From: Bacteroidaceae bacterium
Lineage (GTDB): Bacteria > Bacteroidota > Bacteroidia > Bacteroidales > Bacteroidaceae
NCBI GenBank assembly: GCA_017416705.1
Contig: JAFQBG010000002.1
Location: forward strand, 1-64,000
Reading direction: 5' to 3'
Length of the DNA stretch: 64,000 nt
Translations under genes and position numbers: made by a program
The notes under the pieces: model-generated
Seen by the model: the letters and a program-made list of their open reading frames with translations, nothing else
Told to the model about the DNA's origin: nothing
Database searches by the model: none
Shown here: positions 9,636-23,080 of the stretch, piece after piece
How positions within the stretch are numbered: position 1 is the stretch's first letter
Layout: each line of letters begins with the position of its first letter

Positions 9636-11909
9636 ATGGAAATTTCTTATCTAATAATTATCGCATTCCTTTTTATCTTAGCGATAACAGATTTGACGGT
9701 TGGTGTAAGCAACGACGCTGTCAACTTTTTAAGTTCCGCAGTTGGCAGCAAGGCTGCAAAATTAAAAACCGTACTATTTGTTGCTTCGGCGGGAGTATTC
9801 ATTGGGGCTGCATTCAGCAGCGGCATGATGGACATTGCGCGACATGGTATTTTCCAACCGCAATATTTCTATTTCAGCGACGTGATGTGTATATTCCTTG
9901 CGGTTGTCATAAGCGACGTATTCCTTTTAGACCTATTCAATTCGCTTGGTCTGCCTACATCGACAACGGTTTCCATGGTATTCGAGTTATTGGGAGCCGC
10001 GTTCATAATATCTATTATAAAAATGAGTTCGGGCACCATGGATGCAAGCATTGTCGATTTGCTTAACACCGACAAAGCCCTTACGATGATTATTTCGATA
10101 TTCCTTTCGGTTGCCATTGCTTTTGTGTTCGGTCTTTTGGTACAATGGATTTCGCGCATGATATTCACATTCCACTTCCGTCGCAACCTTGCCGCAAAAA
10201 TAGGTATTTTCGGTGGTATCGCCGTAACATCCATTTTGTATTTCATGGTCATTAAAGGCCTTAAAGGCAGCAGTTTGGTTTCGGCCGATGTAAAAGCATA
10301 TATTGACGAGCATACCGGTATGTTGCTTTTGTGCTCATTTGTCTTTTTCACCCTGCTGATGCAGTTTTTACATTTTTGCAAAGTAAACGTACTGAAAATA
10401 ATCGTACTCATTGGTACATTCTCGCTTGCACTTGCGTTTGCCGGTAACGACCTTGTAAACTTTATTGGTGTGACACTTGCCGGACTATCCTCTTTCCAAG
10501 ATTTCACAGCCAATGCAAATGGTCTTGCACCCGACCAATTTGTAATGACTTCGTTAATGGAGTCGGCAAAAACACCTGTTTATTTCCTTGTAGGAGCCGG
10601 TGCTGTAATGGTATTTGCACTTTGCACAAGCAAGAAAGCCCGCAAGGTATTGCAAACATCCATAAATCTATCGAGCCAACAGAACGACGAGAACGATATG
10701 TTTGGTTCATCGCCGCTTGCACGTAACGTAGTGCGTGTCACAACCAACCTTGTGAATGCAGTATCCAAAAAAACTCCGCAAAGCGTTAAGGATTGGATGA
10801 ACGAGCGTTTCCGTCCGCTCGAAGAGCGCGAGGACACCGCATTCGACCTTGTACGCGCATCGGTTAACCTTGTACTTGCCGGCTTGCTCATTGCAGTTGG
10901 TACATCCATGAAACTACCCCTTTCGACAACATACGTTACATTCATGGTGGGTATGGGTTCTTCGCTCGCCGACCGTGCTTGGGGCCGCGAAAGTGCCGTA
11001 TATCGTGTAACAGGCGTTGTATCGGTCATCGGTGGCTGGTTCATCACCGCAGGTGCCGCATTCATACTTGCAGCCCTTGTAGCAACCATCATGTACTATG
11101 GCGGTCTGCCTGCAATGTTCATAATGATTGCGATAGTCATATATATACTCATACACAGCCACATTAGCTACAACAAAAAACAAAAAGGCGACAAAGAGGA
11201 CAACAAAATGCAAGTTATCATGACATCCCAAGACACCAACGAGGTATGGGATATGCTGAAACTGCATACCGCCGAGACACTCTCGCACACATTGTCGTTC
11301 TCGGCCGAAACATATAAAAGGATGTTCGAAGCATTCTCAAAAGACGACCCACGTCCGCTAAAAGGCTCCTTGTCGAAGATAATAGACGAGAAGAACCTAA
11401 TGAAAAAAATGCGTCGCGCCGAGACACGAGGCATGCAACGCATAGAGCAGCCGTTGGCTTTTGAGCGTAGCACATGGTACCACCTATGTACCAACAGTTG
11501 TCAGCAAATGCTGAACACCCTCACCCGTATTGGAGAGCCCATGAAAGAGCACACCGACAACAGTTTCAGCCCCATGTCGCAGATATATATCGAAGAATTC
11601 TCGCCCTACTGCCGCGACGTTTACAATTCGCTCATGGATATAAACACCATAATTGCCACCGGCGACTACACCAACGCCGAGAGCGTTTCGGAGAAGGCCA
11701 AGGACTTGAAACACAAATTGGCCAACCTGCGCAAAACACAAACCATACGCCTGCACAAGAGCTCGGGCAGCCTTAGAATGGACTTCGTGTATCTGAACCT
11801 GATACAAGAATCGCACGAGTTACTCAGCGAGGTACGTAACCTATTGCGTGGAGGAAACAAATTCTTTGCATCGACAACTGCAACCAAAGACGTTGAATAC
11901 AAATTATAA
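9636..11909 (+). CDS. PiT-family inorganic phosphate transporter with C-terminal cytoplasmic domain
   Basis: This is an inner-membrane phosphate permease. The signature GVSNDAVNFLSSAVGS occurs near residues 23-38, with its inverted counterpart FAGNDLVNFIGV near 268-280, the duplicated PHO4 motifs of the family. The first about 520 residues are strongly hydrophobic with many membrane spans. The last about 230 residues are soluble, charged and helical, as in the long (about 750 residue) Bacteroidetes versions, and may resemble PhoU. The nfo start is 3 nt downstream, and a two-component system follows. That layout suggests, but does not prove, phosphate-linked control. Confidence 0.9.
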   Translation: MEISYLIIIAFLFILAITDLTVGVSNDAVNFLSSAVGSKAAKLKTVLFVASAGVFIGAAFSSGMMDIARHGIFQPQYFYFSDVMCIFLAVVISDVFLLDLFNSLGLPTSTTVSMVFELLGAAFIISIIKMSSGTMDASIVDLLNTDKALTMIISIFLSVAIAFVFGLLVQWISRMIFTFHFRRNLAAKIGIFGGIAVTSILYFMVIKGLKGSSLVSADVKAYIDEHTGMLLLCSFVFFTLLMQFLHFCKVNVLKIIVLIGTFSLALAFAGNDLVNFIGVTLAGLSSFQDFTANANGLAPDQFVMTSLMESAKTPVYFLVGAGAVMVFALCTSKKARKVLQTSINLSSQQNDENDMFGSSPLARNVVRVTTNLVNAVSKKTPQSVKDWMNERFRPLEEREDTAFDLVRASVNLVLAGLLIAVGTSMKLPLSTTYVTFMVGMGSSLADRAWGRESAVYRVTGVVSVIGGWFITAGAAFILAALVATIMYYGGLPAMFIMIAIVIYILIHSHISYNKKQKGDKEDNKMQVIMTSQDTNEVWDMLKLHTAETLSHTLSFSAETYKRMFEAFSKDDPRPLKGSLSKIIDEKNLMKKMRRAETRGMQRIEQPLAFERSTWYHLCTNSCQQMLNTLTRIGEPMKEHTDNSFSPMSQIYIEEFSPYCRDVYNSLMDINTIIATGDYTNAESVSEKAKDLKHKLANLRKTQTIRLHKSSGSLRMDFVYLNLIQESHELLSEVRNLLRGGNKFFASTTATKDVEYKL

Positions 11910-11912
11910 GCC

Positions 11913-12752
11913 ATGAAACATATTGGTGCACACGTATCGGCAAGCGGCGGAGTAGAAAACGCTCCGCTGAATGCCGCACATATAAAAGCCGACGCATTTG
12001 CCCTGTTCACAAAGAACCAACGGCAATGGGTGTCGGCCCCATTAACCGCCAAGAGCATCGCCCTGTTCAAGGAGCGATGCTTGGCCCAAGGCATCACCGC
12101 CGACTACATTCTACCCCACGACAGCTACCTTATAAATTTAGGCAGCCCCGAGGTTGAAGGACAAGCAAAATCGCAAGCCGCATTCATCGACGAAATGCAA
12201 CGATGCGAACAACTGGGGCTCACCATGCTGAATTTTCACCCCGGCAGCCACTTGAACAAAATAAGCATTCAAGAATGCCTTGACAAGATAGCCGACAACA
12301 TAAACAAAGCATTGTCGGTGACAAACGGAGTGACAGCCGTCATCGAGAACACCGCCGGACAAGGCAGCAACGTAGGAAACCGTTTGGAAGAAATACGATA
12401 CATCATAGACCGCATCGACGACAAAAGCAGGGTTGGCGTGTGCCTTGACACCTGCCATTTCTATTCCGCCGGATACGACATTGTGAACAACTACGACGGC
12501 GTATTCGACGAATTTGAAAAAACCATAGGTTTTGAATACCTGCGAGGCATACACCTGAACGACACCAAAAAACCCATAGCATCGCGTGTGGACCGCCACG
12601 AAACCATCGGCAACGGTCTGTTAGGCATGGATTTTTTCAAGCGTTTCATGAACGACAAACGATTTGACAACATACCCATAATATTGGAAACACCCGACGA
12701 AAGCCGTTGGGCCGACGAAATAGCCCTACTGCGCGACATGGAAGGTCGGTAA
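11913..12752 (+). CDS. nfo: Endonuclease IV (AP endonuclease)
   Basis: A Zn-dependent apurinic/apyrimidinic endonuclease of base excision repair. It has 279 residues, the usual size. Family motifs are all visible: [12 protein letters not shown] at the start, [29 protein letters not shown] and [17 protein letters not shown], which provide the His, Glu and Asp ligands of the trinuclear zinc site. It starts 3 nt after the phosphate transporter and is probably co-transcribed with it and the following regulator pair. Confidence 0.96.
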   Translation: MKHIGAHVSASGGVENAPLNAAHIKADAFALFTKNQRQWVSAPLTAKSIALFKERCLAQGITADYILPHDSYLINLGSPEVEGQAKSQAAFIDEMQRCEQLGLTMLNFHPGSHLNKISIQECLDKIADNINKALSVTNGVTAVIENTAGQGSNVGNRLEEIRYIIDRIDDKSRVGVCLDTCHFYSAGYDIVNNYDGVFDEFEKTIGFEYLRGIHLNDTKKPIASRVDRHETIGNGLLGMDFFKRFMNDKRFDNIPIILETPDESRWADEIALLRDMEGR

Positions 12753-12791
12753 CAAACAGCCACATATTTTTAATATTCAAAACACAAATCA

Positions 12792-13475
12792 ATGGCAAAA
12801 ATTTTGGTTGTAGATGACGAGAGCGACATTTGCGACATCCTAAAATTCAATCTCGAAAATGCCGGGCACACAGTAGAAACCGCCTGTTCGGCCGAGGAGG
12901 CCATGAAGCAGAAACTATCCACCTACTCCCTGTTTCTGTTAGACGTAATGATGGATAATATAAGTGGTTATGAATTAGCAGAGCAAATCCGAAGCATGCA
13001 AGAAACAGCAACCACGCCCATTATATTCATCACTGCAAAATCGGGTGAACGCGATATTCTGAAAGGGTTCAACGCAGGAGCCGACGACTATATCAACAAG
13101 CCATTCCGCATAAGCGAGGTTATAGCCAGAGTAAACGCCATATTGCGACGCGTACACCATAGCGTACCCGAAGACACCTTTGTTTTTGAAAATTTAGTAT
13201 TGGACCCCGACAGCAAACGCGCCATGATAGATGGCAACGACATCGGCTTGACAAAAAAAGAGTTCGAGGTGCTTTTCCTTTTAATGCAAAAACCCGGGAA
13301 AGTATATTCGAGAGACGATATTTTGGCAAAAGTATGGCCCGGCGATGTAAATGTCCTCGAACGCAGTATCGACGTAAGCATAGCGCGACTAAGAAAGAAA
13401 ATGGGAGAATACTCCTCGCACATAGTATCGCGCAGCGGCTACGGCTACTGTTTCGTAAAACAAATTCAAGAATAG
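12792..13475 (+). CDS. OmpR/PhoB-family response regulator
   Basis: A 227-residue DNA-binding response regulator. The receiver domain has the acidic pair Asp8-Asp9, the phospho-acceptor Asp51 (LFLLDVMM), a conserved Thr in FITAKS and Lys in INKPFR. The C-terminal winged-helix (from about residue 130) contains LTKKEFEVLFLL and a closing RSGYGYCF strand typical of OmpR/PhoB. The kinase gene starts 4 nt downstream. Its position after a phosphate permease makes a PhoB-like role plausible; the sequence alone cannot separate this from other OmpR-type regulators. Confidence 0.92.
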   Translation: MAKILVVDDESDICDILKFNLENAGHTVETACSAEEAMKQKLSTYSLFLLDVMMDNISGYELAEQIRSMQETATTPIIFITAKSGERDILKGFNAGADDYINKPFRISEVIARVNAILRRVHHSVPEDTFVFENLVLDPDSKRAMIDGNDIGLTKKEFEVLFLLMQKPGKVYSRDDILAKVWPGDVNVLERSIDVSIARLRKKMGEYSSHIVSRSGYGYCFVKQIQE

Positions 13476-13479
13476 AGCA

Positions 13480-14622
13480 ATGCCACTGACAGATATACTG
13501 CTACCATACTCCATTACAGCCACGGTAATAATACTGGCAATAGCCTTTTACGGCATAACAAAACGTCGTAGCATATCGCAAGAGGCAACACAACGCATAC
13601 TATCGCACCTGCGTATTTCGCAAGAAGGGCTTGGCATATTCGATTCCAGACGCCGCATAGTGTTTGCAAACACCCTGTTCAACCAATATTGCGACATAAT
13701 TTCCGATGTATATCTGAGCAACACGCAGCAAATATTGGAACAGTCGGAATTTCGCGGAATACGTCTTTTCGTGGACGACTGGAAAAACACCGAAGAGAAA
13801 GAGCAATGCTACTCATCGAAAATAGAGAAATCGGGAAAAATATTCTCGTTGCGTTGTGTTCGGTTTGGCGACGGCGGTTTTGTGATTTCCATAAACGACA
13901 TAACACAAACCGAGGAGCAAACACGCCTGAAACAACAACTGACACAGAACGTGGCACACGAATTCAAGACCCCCATATGTAGCATACAGGGGTATCTGGA
14001 AACCATAATAGAAAATTACCCCCACAACCTGACACAAGAAAAACTGATGCACTTTCTGAAACGTTGTTACAGCCAAAGCAACCGACTGCACAACTTGGTA
14101 AACGACATTTCACAGCTAAACAGCATGAGCGATACGCATCAACAAGTAAACATGGAGCAGACCGATGTCGCATTAATAATAAACAACATGCTGCAAGAGA
14201 TAGGCAACAGCATACAAGAGCATAATATAACGATAGAGAACGACTTGCCAAAGCATTTGTTCATAGAGGCCGATGTATCTATGCTATATTCCATATTCCG
14301 AAATCTATTCGACAATGCAATATCCTATGCCGGCGATGGCAGCACCATAAGGTTGCAATGCTTCCGTCAGGACGAGCAATTCTGCTATTTCAGTTTCTCG
14401 GACAACGGAGCAGGCGTTCCTTCCGAGCACCTGAACAGACTTTTCGAGCGGTTCTATCGTGTTGACAAAGGCCGCAGCCGCAAAATAGGCGGAACAGGCT
14501 TGGGGCTTGCAATAGTCAAAAACGCAGTGTCGCTGCACGGAGGGACAATAACAGCACGACAAGCCCAAGGCGGCGGATTAGAATTTGTTTTCACGCTAAA
14601 AAAGCAGCAACAGGATATATAA
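13480..14622 (+). CDS. Sensor histidine kinase, PhoR-like
   Basis: A 380-residue kinase with one N-terminal membrane span (about residues 6-27), a PAS-like region (about 40-145, LGIFDSRRRIVFAN) and a HisKA H-box with phospho-acceptor His160 in NVAHEFKTPI. The HATPase domain shows the N-box FRNLFDNAISYAG, the G1 box DNGAGVP and the G2 box GTGLGLAIVKNAV. A single short anchor and no large periplasmic loop match PhoR-type architecture, where sensing occurs through partners. It is paired with the regulator just upstream and is the last gene of the run that starts with the phosphate transporter. Confidence 0.92.
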   Translation: MPLTDILLPYSITATVIILAIAFYGITKRRSISQEATQRILSHLRISQEGLGIFDSRRRIVFANTLFNQYCDIISDVYLSNTQQILEQSEFRGIRLFVDDWKNTEEKEQCYSSKIEKSGKIFSLRCVRFGDGGFVISINDITQTEEQTRLKQQLTQNVAHEFKTPICSIQGYLETIIENYPHNLTQEKLMHFLKRCYSQSNRLHNLVNDISQLNSMSDTHQQVNMEQTDVALIINNMLQEIGNSIQEHNITIENDLPKHLFIEADVSMLYSIFRNLFDNAISYAGDGSTIRLQCFRQDEQFCYFSFSDNGAGVPSEHLNRLFERFYRVDKGRSRKIGGTGLGLAIVKNAVSLHGGTITARQAQGGGLEFVFTLKKQQQDI

Positions 14623-14654
14623 TTTCATTTCACCATTATTTTTTCGGCAAAACA

Positions 14655-14686
14655 TTTGGTATTCTCACAAGAATACACTACTTTTG
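14655..14686 (+). promoter_or_regulatory. Promoter of tRNA-Ser
   Basis: TTTG at 14655-14658 and TACTTTTG at 14679-14686 are separated by 20 nt, a full match to the Bacteroidetes consensus. Expected transcription start is near 14693, about 39 nt before the tRNA. Confidence 0.75.
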
Positions 14687-14731
14687 CATCGTCAAATTAA
14701 AACGACCACATTATTTGACAAACAAATTTTA

Positions 14732-14816
14732 GGAAAGGTGGCAGAGTGGTCGATTGCACCGGTCTTGAAAACCGACGTACTGAGAGGTACCGGGGGTTCG
14801 AATCCCTCCCTTTCCG
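14732..14816 (+). tRNA. tRNA-Ser (TGA)
   Basis: Acceptor arms GGAAAGG (14732-14738) and CCTTTCC (14809-14815) pair, with discriminator G at 14816. The anticodon TGA is at 14766-14768 in loop CTTGAAA. A long variable arm and GGTTCGAATCC T-arm are present. The 85-nt length is right for tRNA-Ser. CCA is not encoded. Confidence 0.95.
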
Positions 14817-14822
14817 CAAGCA

Positions 14823-14853
14823 AGCAGGAGACTAAACGTCCCCTGCTTTTTTT
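14823..14853 (+). terminator. Terminator after tRNA-Ser
   Basis: AGCAGG (14823-14828) pairs with CCTGCT (14842-14847) and runs into seven T residues. Confidence 0.75.
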
Positions 14854-14903
14854 ATTGCCTCATTCACCTATTTATTCAATATATTTTATTAGTTTTGCAA
14901 AAT

Positions 14904-14993
14904 ATAGCGGCAAGCGAGCAAAAACATAAGGTTGATTCAATATTTTTGTTACTGCAAGCGCAGGATATATTCGCGCACAGCGCAAATACACTA
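14904..14993 (+). repeat. Solo degenerate copy of the hairpin repeat family, upstream of lacZ
   Basis: The stretch has the same landmarks in the same order as the units at 26914: CAAGCGAGC, an A-rich run, a TTCAATATTTTT stretch, AGCGCAGGATATATTCGCGC and AGCGCAAAT. The central hairpin has decayed. TATATTCG at 14966-14973 fits a -7 box and TTTG lies 17 nt upstream, so the repeat end may supply the promoter of the beta-galactosidase gene. Confidence 0.7.
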
Positions 14994-14994
14994 A

Positions 14995-19065
<4,071 letters not shown>

Positions 19066-19160
19066 AAAAACGCCATATATTATTGATTTTCAACAATATA
19101 ACAAAGCAGCAAAATGCATTACATTTAATTCATTGAAAATCAATTAATTACAAACCCAAT

Positions 19161-19197
19161 AAAAATCTGTAAGAATTTATTTTTCTTACAGATTTTT
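19161..19197. terminator. Hairpin terminator after lacZ
   Basis: Perfect 15-base arms AAAAATCTGTAAGAA (19161-19175) and TTCTTACAGATTTTT (19183-19197). Confidence 0.75.
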
Positions 19198-19257
19198 ATT
19201 TTGCTGATTACCAACCACTTAAAAACACCAAATGAAAGAATTGTAAGGGCTATTTAT

Positions 19258-19288
19258 TTTGCAGGTAGTACAAAACATAGTAAATTTG
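19258..19288 (+). promoter_or_regulatory. Promoter of the TonB-family gene
   Basis: TTTG at 19258-19261, 19-nt spacer, TAAATTTG at 19281-19288: a full consensus match. The start codon is 40 nt beyond the -7 box. Confidence 0.8.
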
Positions 19289-19328
19289 CAACAGAGAAAA
19301 TATATTAACTACTATAAAAACAACAATT

Positions 19329-20042
19329 ATGGAAAAAGAGAAACAAAGCCTTATTGAGGTAAAGAAAAGCCGCGAAGCCAATCTTGAAACAAGAAAGACC
19401 ACATGGTTATTGATTGGTTATGTAATAGTGCTTGGCGCGTTGTTCGTTGCATTCGAGTGGACTGCATCGGAAAAGAAACAAACCGGTGAAATCATCAACC
19501 AAGGTATTTTGCTCGAAGAGGAAATTATGGTGCCTATCACCATGCCCGAGAAGAAAGTCGTTCCTCCCCCTCCTGCTGCAAAGCAAATCACCGAAATTCT
19601 TGAAATCGTAGAGGACGATGCCGAGATTGAAGAGACAGAAATCATGTCGGTTGAGGACCAAGGCGAGATTGTAGAAATTAACGACGATGCCAACATTGTG
19701 GTAGAAGAGGTTGTTGAGGAAGAGACCATCTACCAAGTGGTAGAGCAACAGCCCGAGTTCCCCGGCGGTATGAAAGCCCTTATGAAATATCTTCGCGACA
19801 ATATCAACTATCCCCGTATAAGCCGCGAGAACAACTCACAAGGTAAGACTTTCGTAAACTTCGTGGTGAACACCGACGGTTCTATTCAGGACGTAGCCGT
19901 TCTAAGAAGCTCGGGTGACGTACACCTTGACAAAGAGGCTACCCGCGTGGTTGCATCCATGCCCAAATGGAACCCCGGTAAGCAACAAGGAAAAGCCGTA
20001 CGCGTACGCTTTACATTGCCCGTTACATTCAAACTACAATAA
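19329..20042 (+). CDS. TonB-family energy transducer
   Basis: A 237-residue inner-membrane protein that passes proton-motive energy to outer-membrane TonB-dependent receptors. It has a cytoplasmic N-terminus, one membrane span (about residues 25-41, LLIGYVIVLGALFVAFEW), a periplasmic linker with PPPPAA and a very acidic Glu/Val-rich stretch (about 90-140), and a C-terminal TonB domain with QPEFPGGMKAL, VNFVVNTDGSI and PKWNPGKQQGKAV. It is monocistronic with its own consensus promoter and terminator. The 39653 receptor in this window is a possible client. Confidence 0.9.
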   Translation: MEKEKQSLIEVKKSREANLETRKTTWLLIGYVIVLGALFVAFEWTASEKKQTGEIINQGILLEEEIMVPITMPEKKVVPPPPAAKQITEILEIVEDDAEIEETEIMSVEDQGEIVEINDDANIVVEEVVEEETIYQVVEQQPEFPGGMKALMKYLRDNINYPRISRENNSQGKTFVNFVVNTDGSIQDVAVLRSSGDVHLDKEATRVVASMPKWNPGKQQGKAVRVRFTLPVTFKLQ

Positions 20043-20065
20043 TAGTTGAACCAATGACATACAAA

Positions 20066-20094
20066 GGGGCTGTATCATTTTTTGATACAGCCCC
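20066..20094. terminator. Hairpin after the TonB-family gene
   Basis: Twelve-base arms GGGGCTGTATCA and TGATACAGCCCC around a T-rich loop. No clear T-tract follows, so termination strength is uncertain. Confidence 0.6.
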
Positions 20095-20181
20095 ATAGAT
20101 TTTGTAAAAACAACCCGCTTACAAGCCACACAATTCTATTTTTTTAGGATTACAACCACAAACACCCAACAGAACACCCCG

Positions 20182-21654
20182 ATGATAACATTTTTAATAT
20201 GCCTCAGCGCACTTATTGCCGCATATTTCACATACGGAAAGTATTTGGAGCATGTGTGCGAGATAGACAGCAACAACCCGGTCCCATCGAAAACCATGTA
20301 CGACGGAGTAGATTACCTACCCATGCCACGATGGAAAGTTTTTCTCATCCAACTGCTTAACATAGCCGGACTTGGCCCCATTTTCGGAGCCCTTCTTGGA
20401 GCCGCATACGGCCCGGTGGCATTCCTATGGATAACCCTCGGAGGCATTTTCATGGGGGCCATGCACGACTTCGTAGCAGGCGTCATCTCGCTTAAAAACA
20501 ACGGAGTAAGCCTGCCCGAGATAATAGGCAAATACTTAGGAAGCGGAACAAGGATGTTCATGAGAATATTCTCGGTGTTACTCATGGTACTCGTGGGAGC
20601 GGTTTTCATGTCGCAACCCGCCGAGCTTATAGCATCGAACATAGATATAGAGCCATTGCAGGTAAACGCATTCAGCAGCATGACATGGGAAGTAATAACA
20701 GTGCTGGCAATAATACTCATATATTATATTCTTGCCACCCTCCTACCGATAGACAAAATCATAGGCCGCCTGTACCCTATATTCGGATTGGCACTGCTTT
20801 TAATGGCACTGAGCATACTGTTCATACTCTTCACAAACAGCGACACATACATAATACCCGAACTCACATCGCTGAAAAACCAGATTGCCAACGCCGAACA
20901 ATACCCCATAATACCCATGCTGTTCACCACAATAGCATGTGGCGCACTATCGGGATTTCATGCCACACAGTCGCCCATGATGGCACGTTGCATAACATCG
21001 GAGAAACAGAGCCGCAGCATATTCTACGGCGCCATGATTTCGGAAAGCATCATCGCGCTGATATGGGCAGCCATAGCTATGGCATTTTGGAACGGCGTAG
21101 AAGGCTTGAACGATGCAATAGCCCAAAACGGAGGCAACGCAGCAAAACTTGTGAATATAATAACCGAGACCATATTAGGCAGCACCTTGTCGAAGGTAGT
21201 TATATTCGGAGTTATAGCCTGTGCCATAACATCGGGCGACACCGCATTCCGATGCGCACGACTTATAGTGTCGGATATGTGCAATATTGAACAGAAAAGT
21301 TTTGCAAAAAGAGTCGTCGTATCGTTGCCATTGTTTGTAGCAGGAATATTAATAATATTCGCTCTGCCATTCCAAACTATATGGAGCTACTTTGCATGGT
21401 GCAATCAAACATTGGCAGTAATAACATTGTGGTGCATAACCGTTTATCTTGCTCAAAAGAACAAACCGACCATCATAGGCTCCATTCCGGCCATAATAAT
21501 GACATACGTATGTACATCGTATATATTTATCTCGCCCATGATGTTAGGAATGGAAAACCGCGCCTTGGCATACACGCTTGCCGCAGCAGGAACATTGTCG
21601 ATATGCTATTTGATATACCGAAGAATACAAAAAACAAAGAAAACATATTGCTGA
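20182..21654 (+). CDS. cstA: CstA-family carbon-starvation transporter
   Basis: A 490-residue polytopic inner-membrane protein of the CstA family, linked in other bacteria to peptide or pyruvate uptake. Diagnostic stretches are YDGVDYLPMPRWKVF, the helix-breaking NIAGLGPIFGALLGAAYGP, FMGAMHDFVAGVISLKN and the STQSPM-like HATQSPMMARCI. It is shorter than the E. coli protein (about 700 residues) and lacks its C-terminal part, as in many Bacteroidetes homologues. It lies alone between a terminator and the GH109-like gene 103 nt downstream. Confidence 0.9.
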   Translation: MITFLICLSALIAAYFTYGKYLEHVCEIDSNNPVPSKTMYDGVDYLPMPRWKVFLIQLLNIAGLGPIFGALLGAAYGPVAFLWITLGGIFMGAMHDFVAGVISLKNNGVSLPEIIGKYLGSGTRMFMRIFSVLLMVLVGAVFMSQPAELIASNIDIEPLQVNAFSSMTWEVITVLAIILIYYILATLLPIDKIIGRLYPIFGLALLLMALSILFILFTNSDTYIIPELTSLKNQIANAEQYPIIPMLFTTIACGALSGFHATQSPMMARCITSEKQSRSIFYGAMISESIIALIWAAIAMAFWNGVEGLNDAIAQNGGNAAKLVNIITETILGSTLSKVVIFGVIACAITSGDTAFRCARLIVSDMCNIEQKSFAKRVVVSLPLFVAGILIIFALPFQTIWSYFAWCNQTLAVITLWCITVYLAQKNKPTIIGSIPAIIMTYVCTSYIFISPMMLGMENRALAYTLAAAGTLSICYLIYRRIQKTKKTYC

Positions 21655-21757
21655 AACACCCTCGCAAAGAATATTTTTATATAAATTAAGCCTTTTTTCG
21701 ATAGAGTGTTACAAAAAAAGCATTTACTTTGTAAAATAAACAGACACCCACTATATT

Positions 21758-23008
21758 ATGAGCATCAACCGTCACGAAAGACCCAAAGACAGACACAACG
21801 TATTGCAACTGCAATGCGCCCCATTAGCATGCGTACGCATTGGATTTGTCGGATTGGGCGTTCGAGCCAAACGCGCTGTTGAACGCATGATGCACATCGA
21901 TGGCGTTGAAATAACAGCCATCTGCGACCTTGTACAGGACAATATAGAGGAGACAAAACATATTCTGAAAAAATATTCAAGGTACACGCCCGACACATAT
22001 TCCCAAGCAGACGGTTGGATGCAAATATGTACGCACAGCAACGTCGATCTTGTATATATATGCACCGACTGGCTTAGCCATGCCCAAATAGCCCTTCAAG
22101 CAATGGAAAACGGCAAGCATGCAGCCATTGAAGTACCGGCAGCCACCACCATAGACGACTGTTGGCGTCTTGTCGATACAGCAGAACGCACACAACGTCA
22201 TTGTATCATGCTCGAAAATTGCTGTTACGACGAATTTGAACTTGCCGCCATGCACATGGCACAAAAAGGGATATTAGGCGAGATAATACATGCCGAGGGT
22301 TCATACCTGCACGACCTACGCGAACGAATATCGTCGAACGACAGCGGCGGACGCAAGTGGTCGAACTGGCAAGTGGACTTCATGAAAAAGCACAATGGCA
22401 ACCCCTACCCCACACATGGTCTTGGCCCTATCGCGCTGGCCATGAACATACATCGTGGCGATAGAATGAAAAGCATTGTTTCAGTGTCATCAAAAAACAT
22501 ATCATACAAGGACAATGCAACCTCCCTTGTAGGCAACATGAACAACTCCATTATAAGAACCGAAAAAGGGCATACCATATTGGTACAGCACTGCATATCA
22601 TTGCCTCGTCCTTACAGCCGTTCATTTGTACTGAGCGGCACACGCGGATTTGCACAAAAATATCCTATGCCCCACATAGCCACCGACCCCAACAGCAACG
22701 ACGCCATAACGGGCGAACAACTACAAGCCATGCTCGAAGAATACAAACACCCATTTGTTAAGGCATATAAAAACAAAGGAGAGGAAATATGTGGCCGCCG
22801 TTGGATAGATTACGCCATGGACAGCCGACTGATATACTGCCTGCAAAAAGGATTACCCACCGACATGGACGTGTACGATGCCGCCGAATGGTCGGCACTT
22901 GTGGAATTGACGAACCTATCGGCTGCAAACAACGGCATGCCAATAGAAATACCCGATTTCACACGCGGCGACTGGGATAAATTACACAAAACAAACTTCA
23001 CAGTATAA
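21758..23008 (+). CDS. Gfo/Idh/MocA-family protein, GH109-like
   Basis: The Rossmann motif GFVGLGVRAKRAV starts near residue 30. Motifs matching GH109 alpha-N-acetylgalactosaminidases follow: MLENCCYDEFE, GEIIHAEGSYLHDLR, THGLGPIALAMNIHRGDRM. GH109 enzymes keep NAD bound and cleave through a redox-elimination mechanism; the related bacterial proteins often carry a Tat or lipoprotein signal. Here the 416-residue product has no signal peptide, only a short polar leader, so it would act in the cytoplasm. Removal of alpha-GalNAc is possible but other sugar oxidoreductase activities are not excluded. The stop codon overlaps the left arm of a terminator. Confidence 0.8.
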   Translation: MSINRHERPKDRHNVLQLQCAPLACVRIGFVGLGVRAKRAVERMMHIDGVEITAICDLVQDNIEETKHILKKYSRYTPDTYSQADGWMQICTHSNVDLVYICTDWLSHAQIALQAMENGKHAAIEVPAATTIDDCWRLVDTAERTQRHCIMLENCCYDEFELAAMHMAQKGILGEIIHAEGSYLHDLRERISSNDSGGRKWSNWQVDFMKKHNGNPYPTHGLGPIALAMNIHRGDRMKSIVSVSSKNISYKDNATSLVGNMNNSIIRTEKGHTILVQHCISLPRPYSRSFVLSGTRGFAQKYPMPHIATDPNSNDAITGEQLQAMLEEYKHPFVKAYKNKGEEICGRRWIDYAMDSRLIYCLQKGLPTDMDVYDAAEWSALVELTNLSAANNGMPIEIPDFTRGDWDKLHKTNFTV

Positions 23009-23059
23009 TATATTAATAAAAAAAGGAGCGTATAACGCTCCTTTTTTTATTAATATATT
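23007..23059. terminator. Long bidirectional terminator
   Basis: Perfect 24-base arms (23007-23030 and 23036-23059) with a 5-base loop, GC-rich tip GGAGCG/CGCTCC and A/T tracts on both sides. It sits between convergent genes and overlaps the last base pairs of the GH109-like gene. Confidence 0.85.
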
Positions 23060-23080
23060 CACTGTAAATCGGGTAAGGAC

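Noticed and set aside
14684-14929. 81-codon ORF
   Set aside because: It reads through tRNA-Ser and its terminator.
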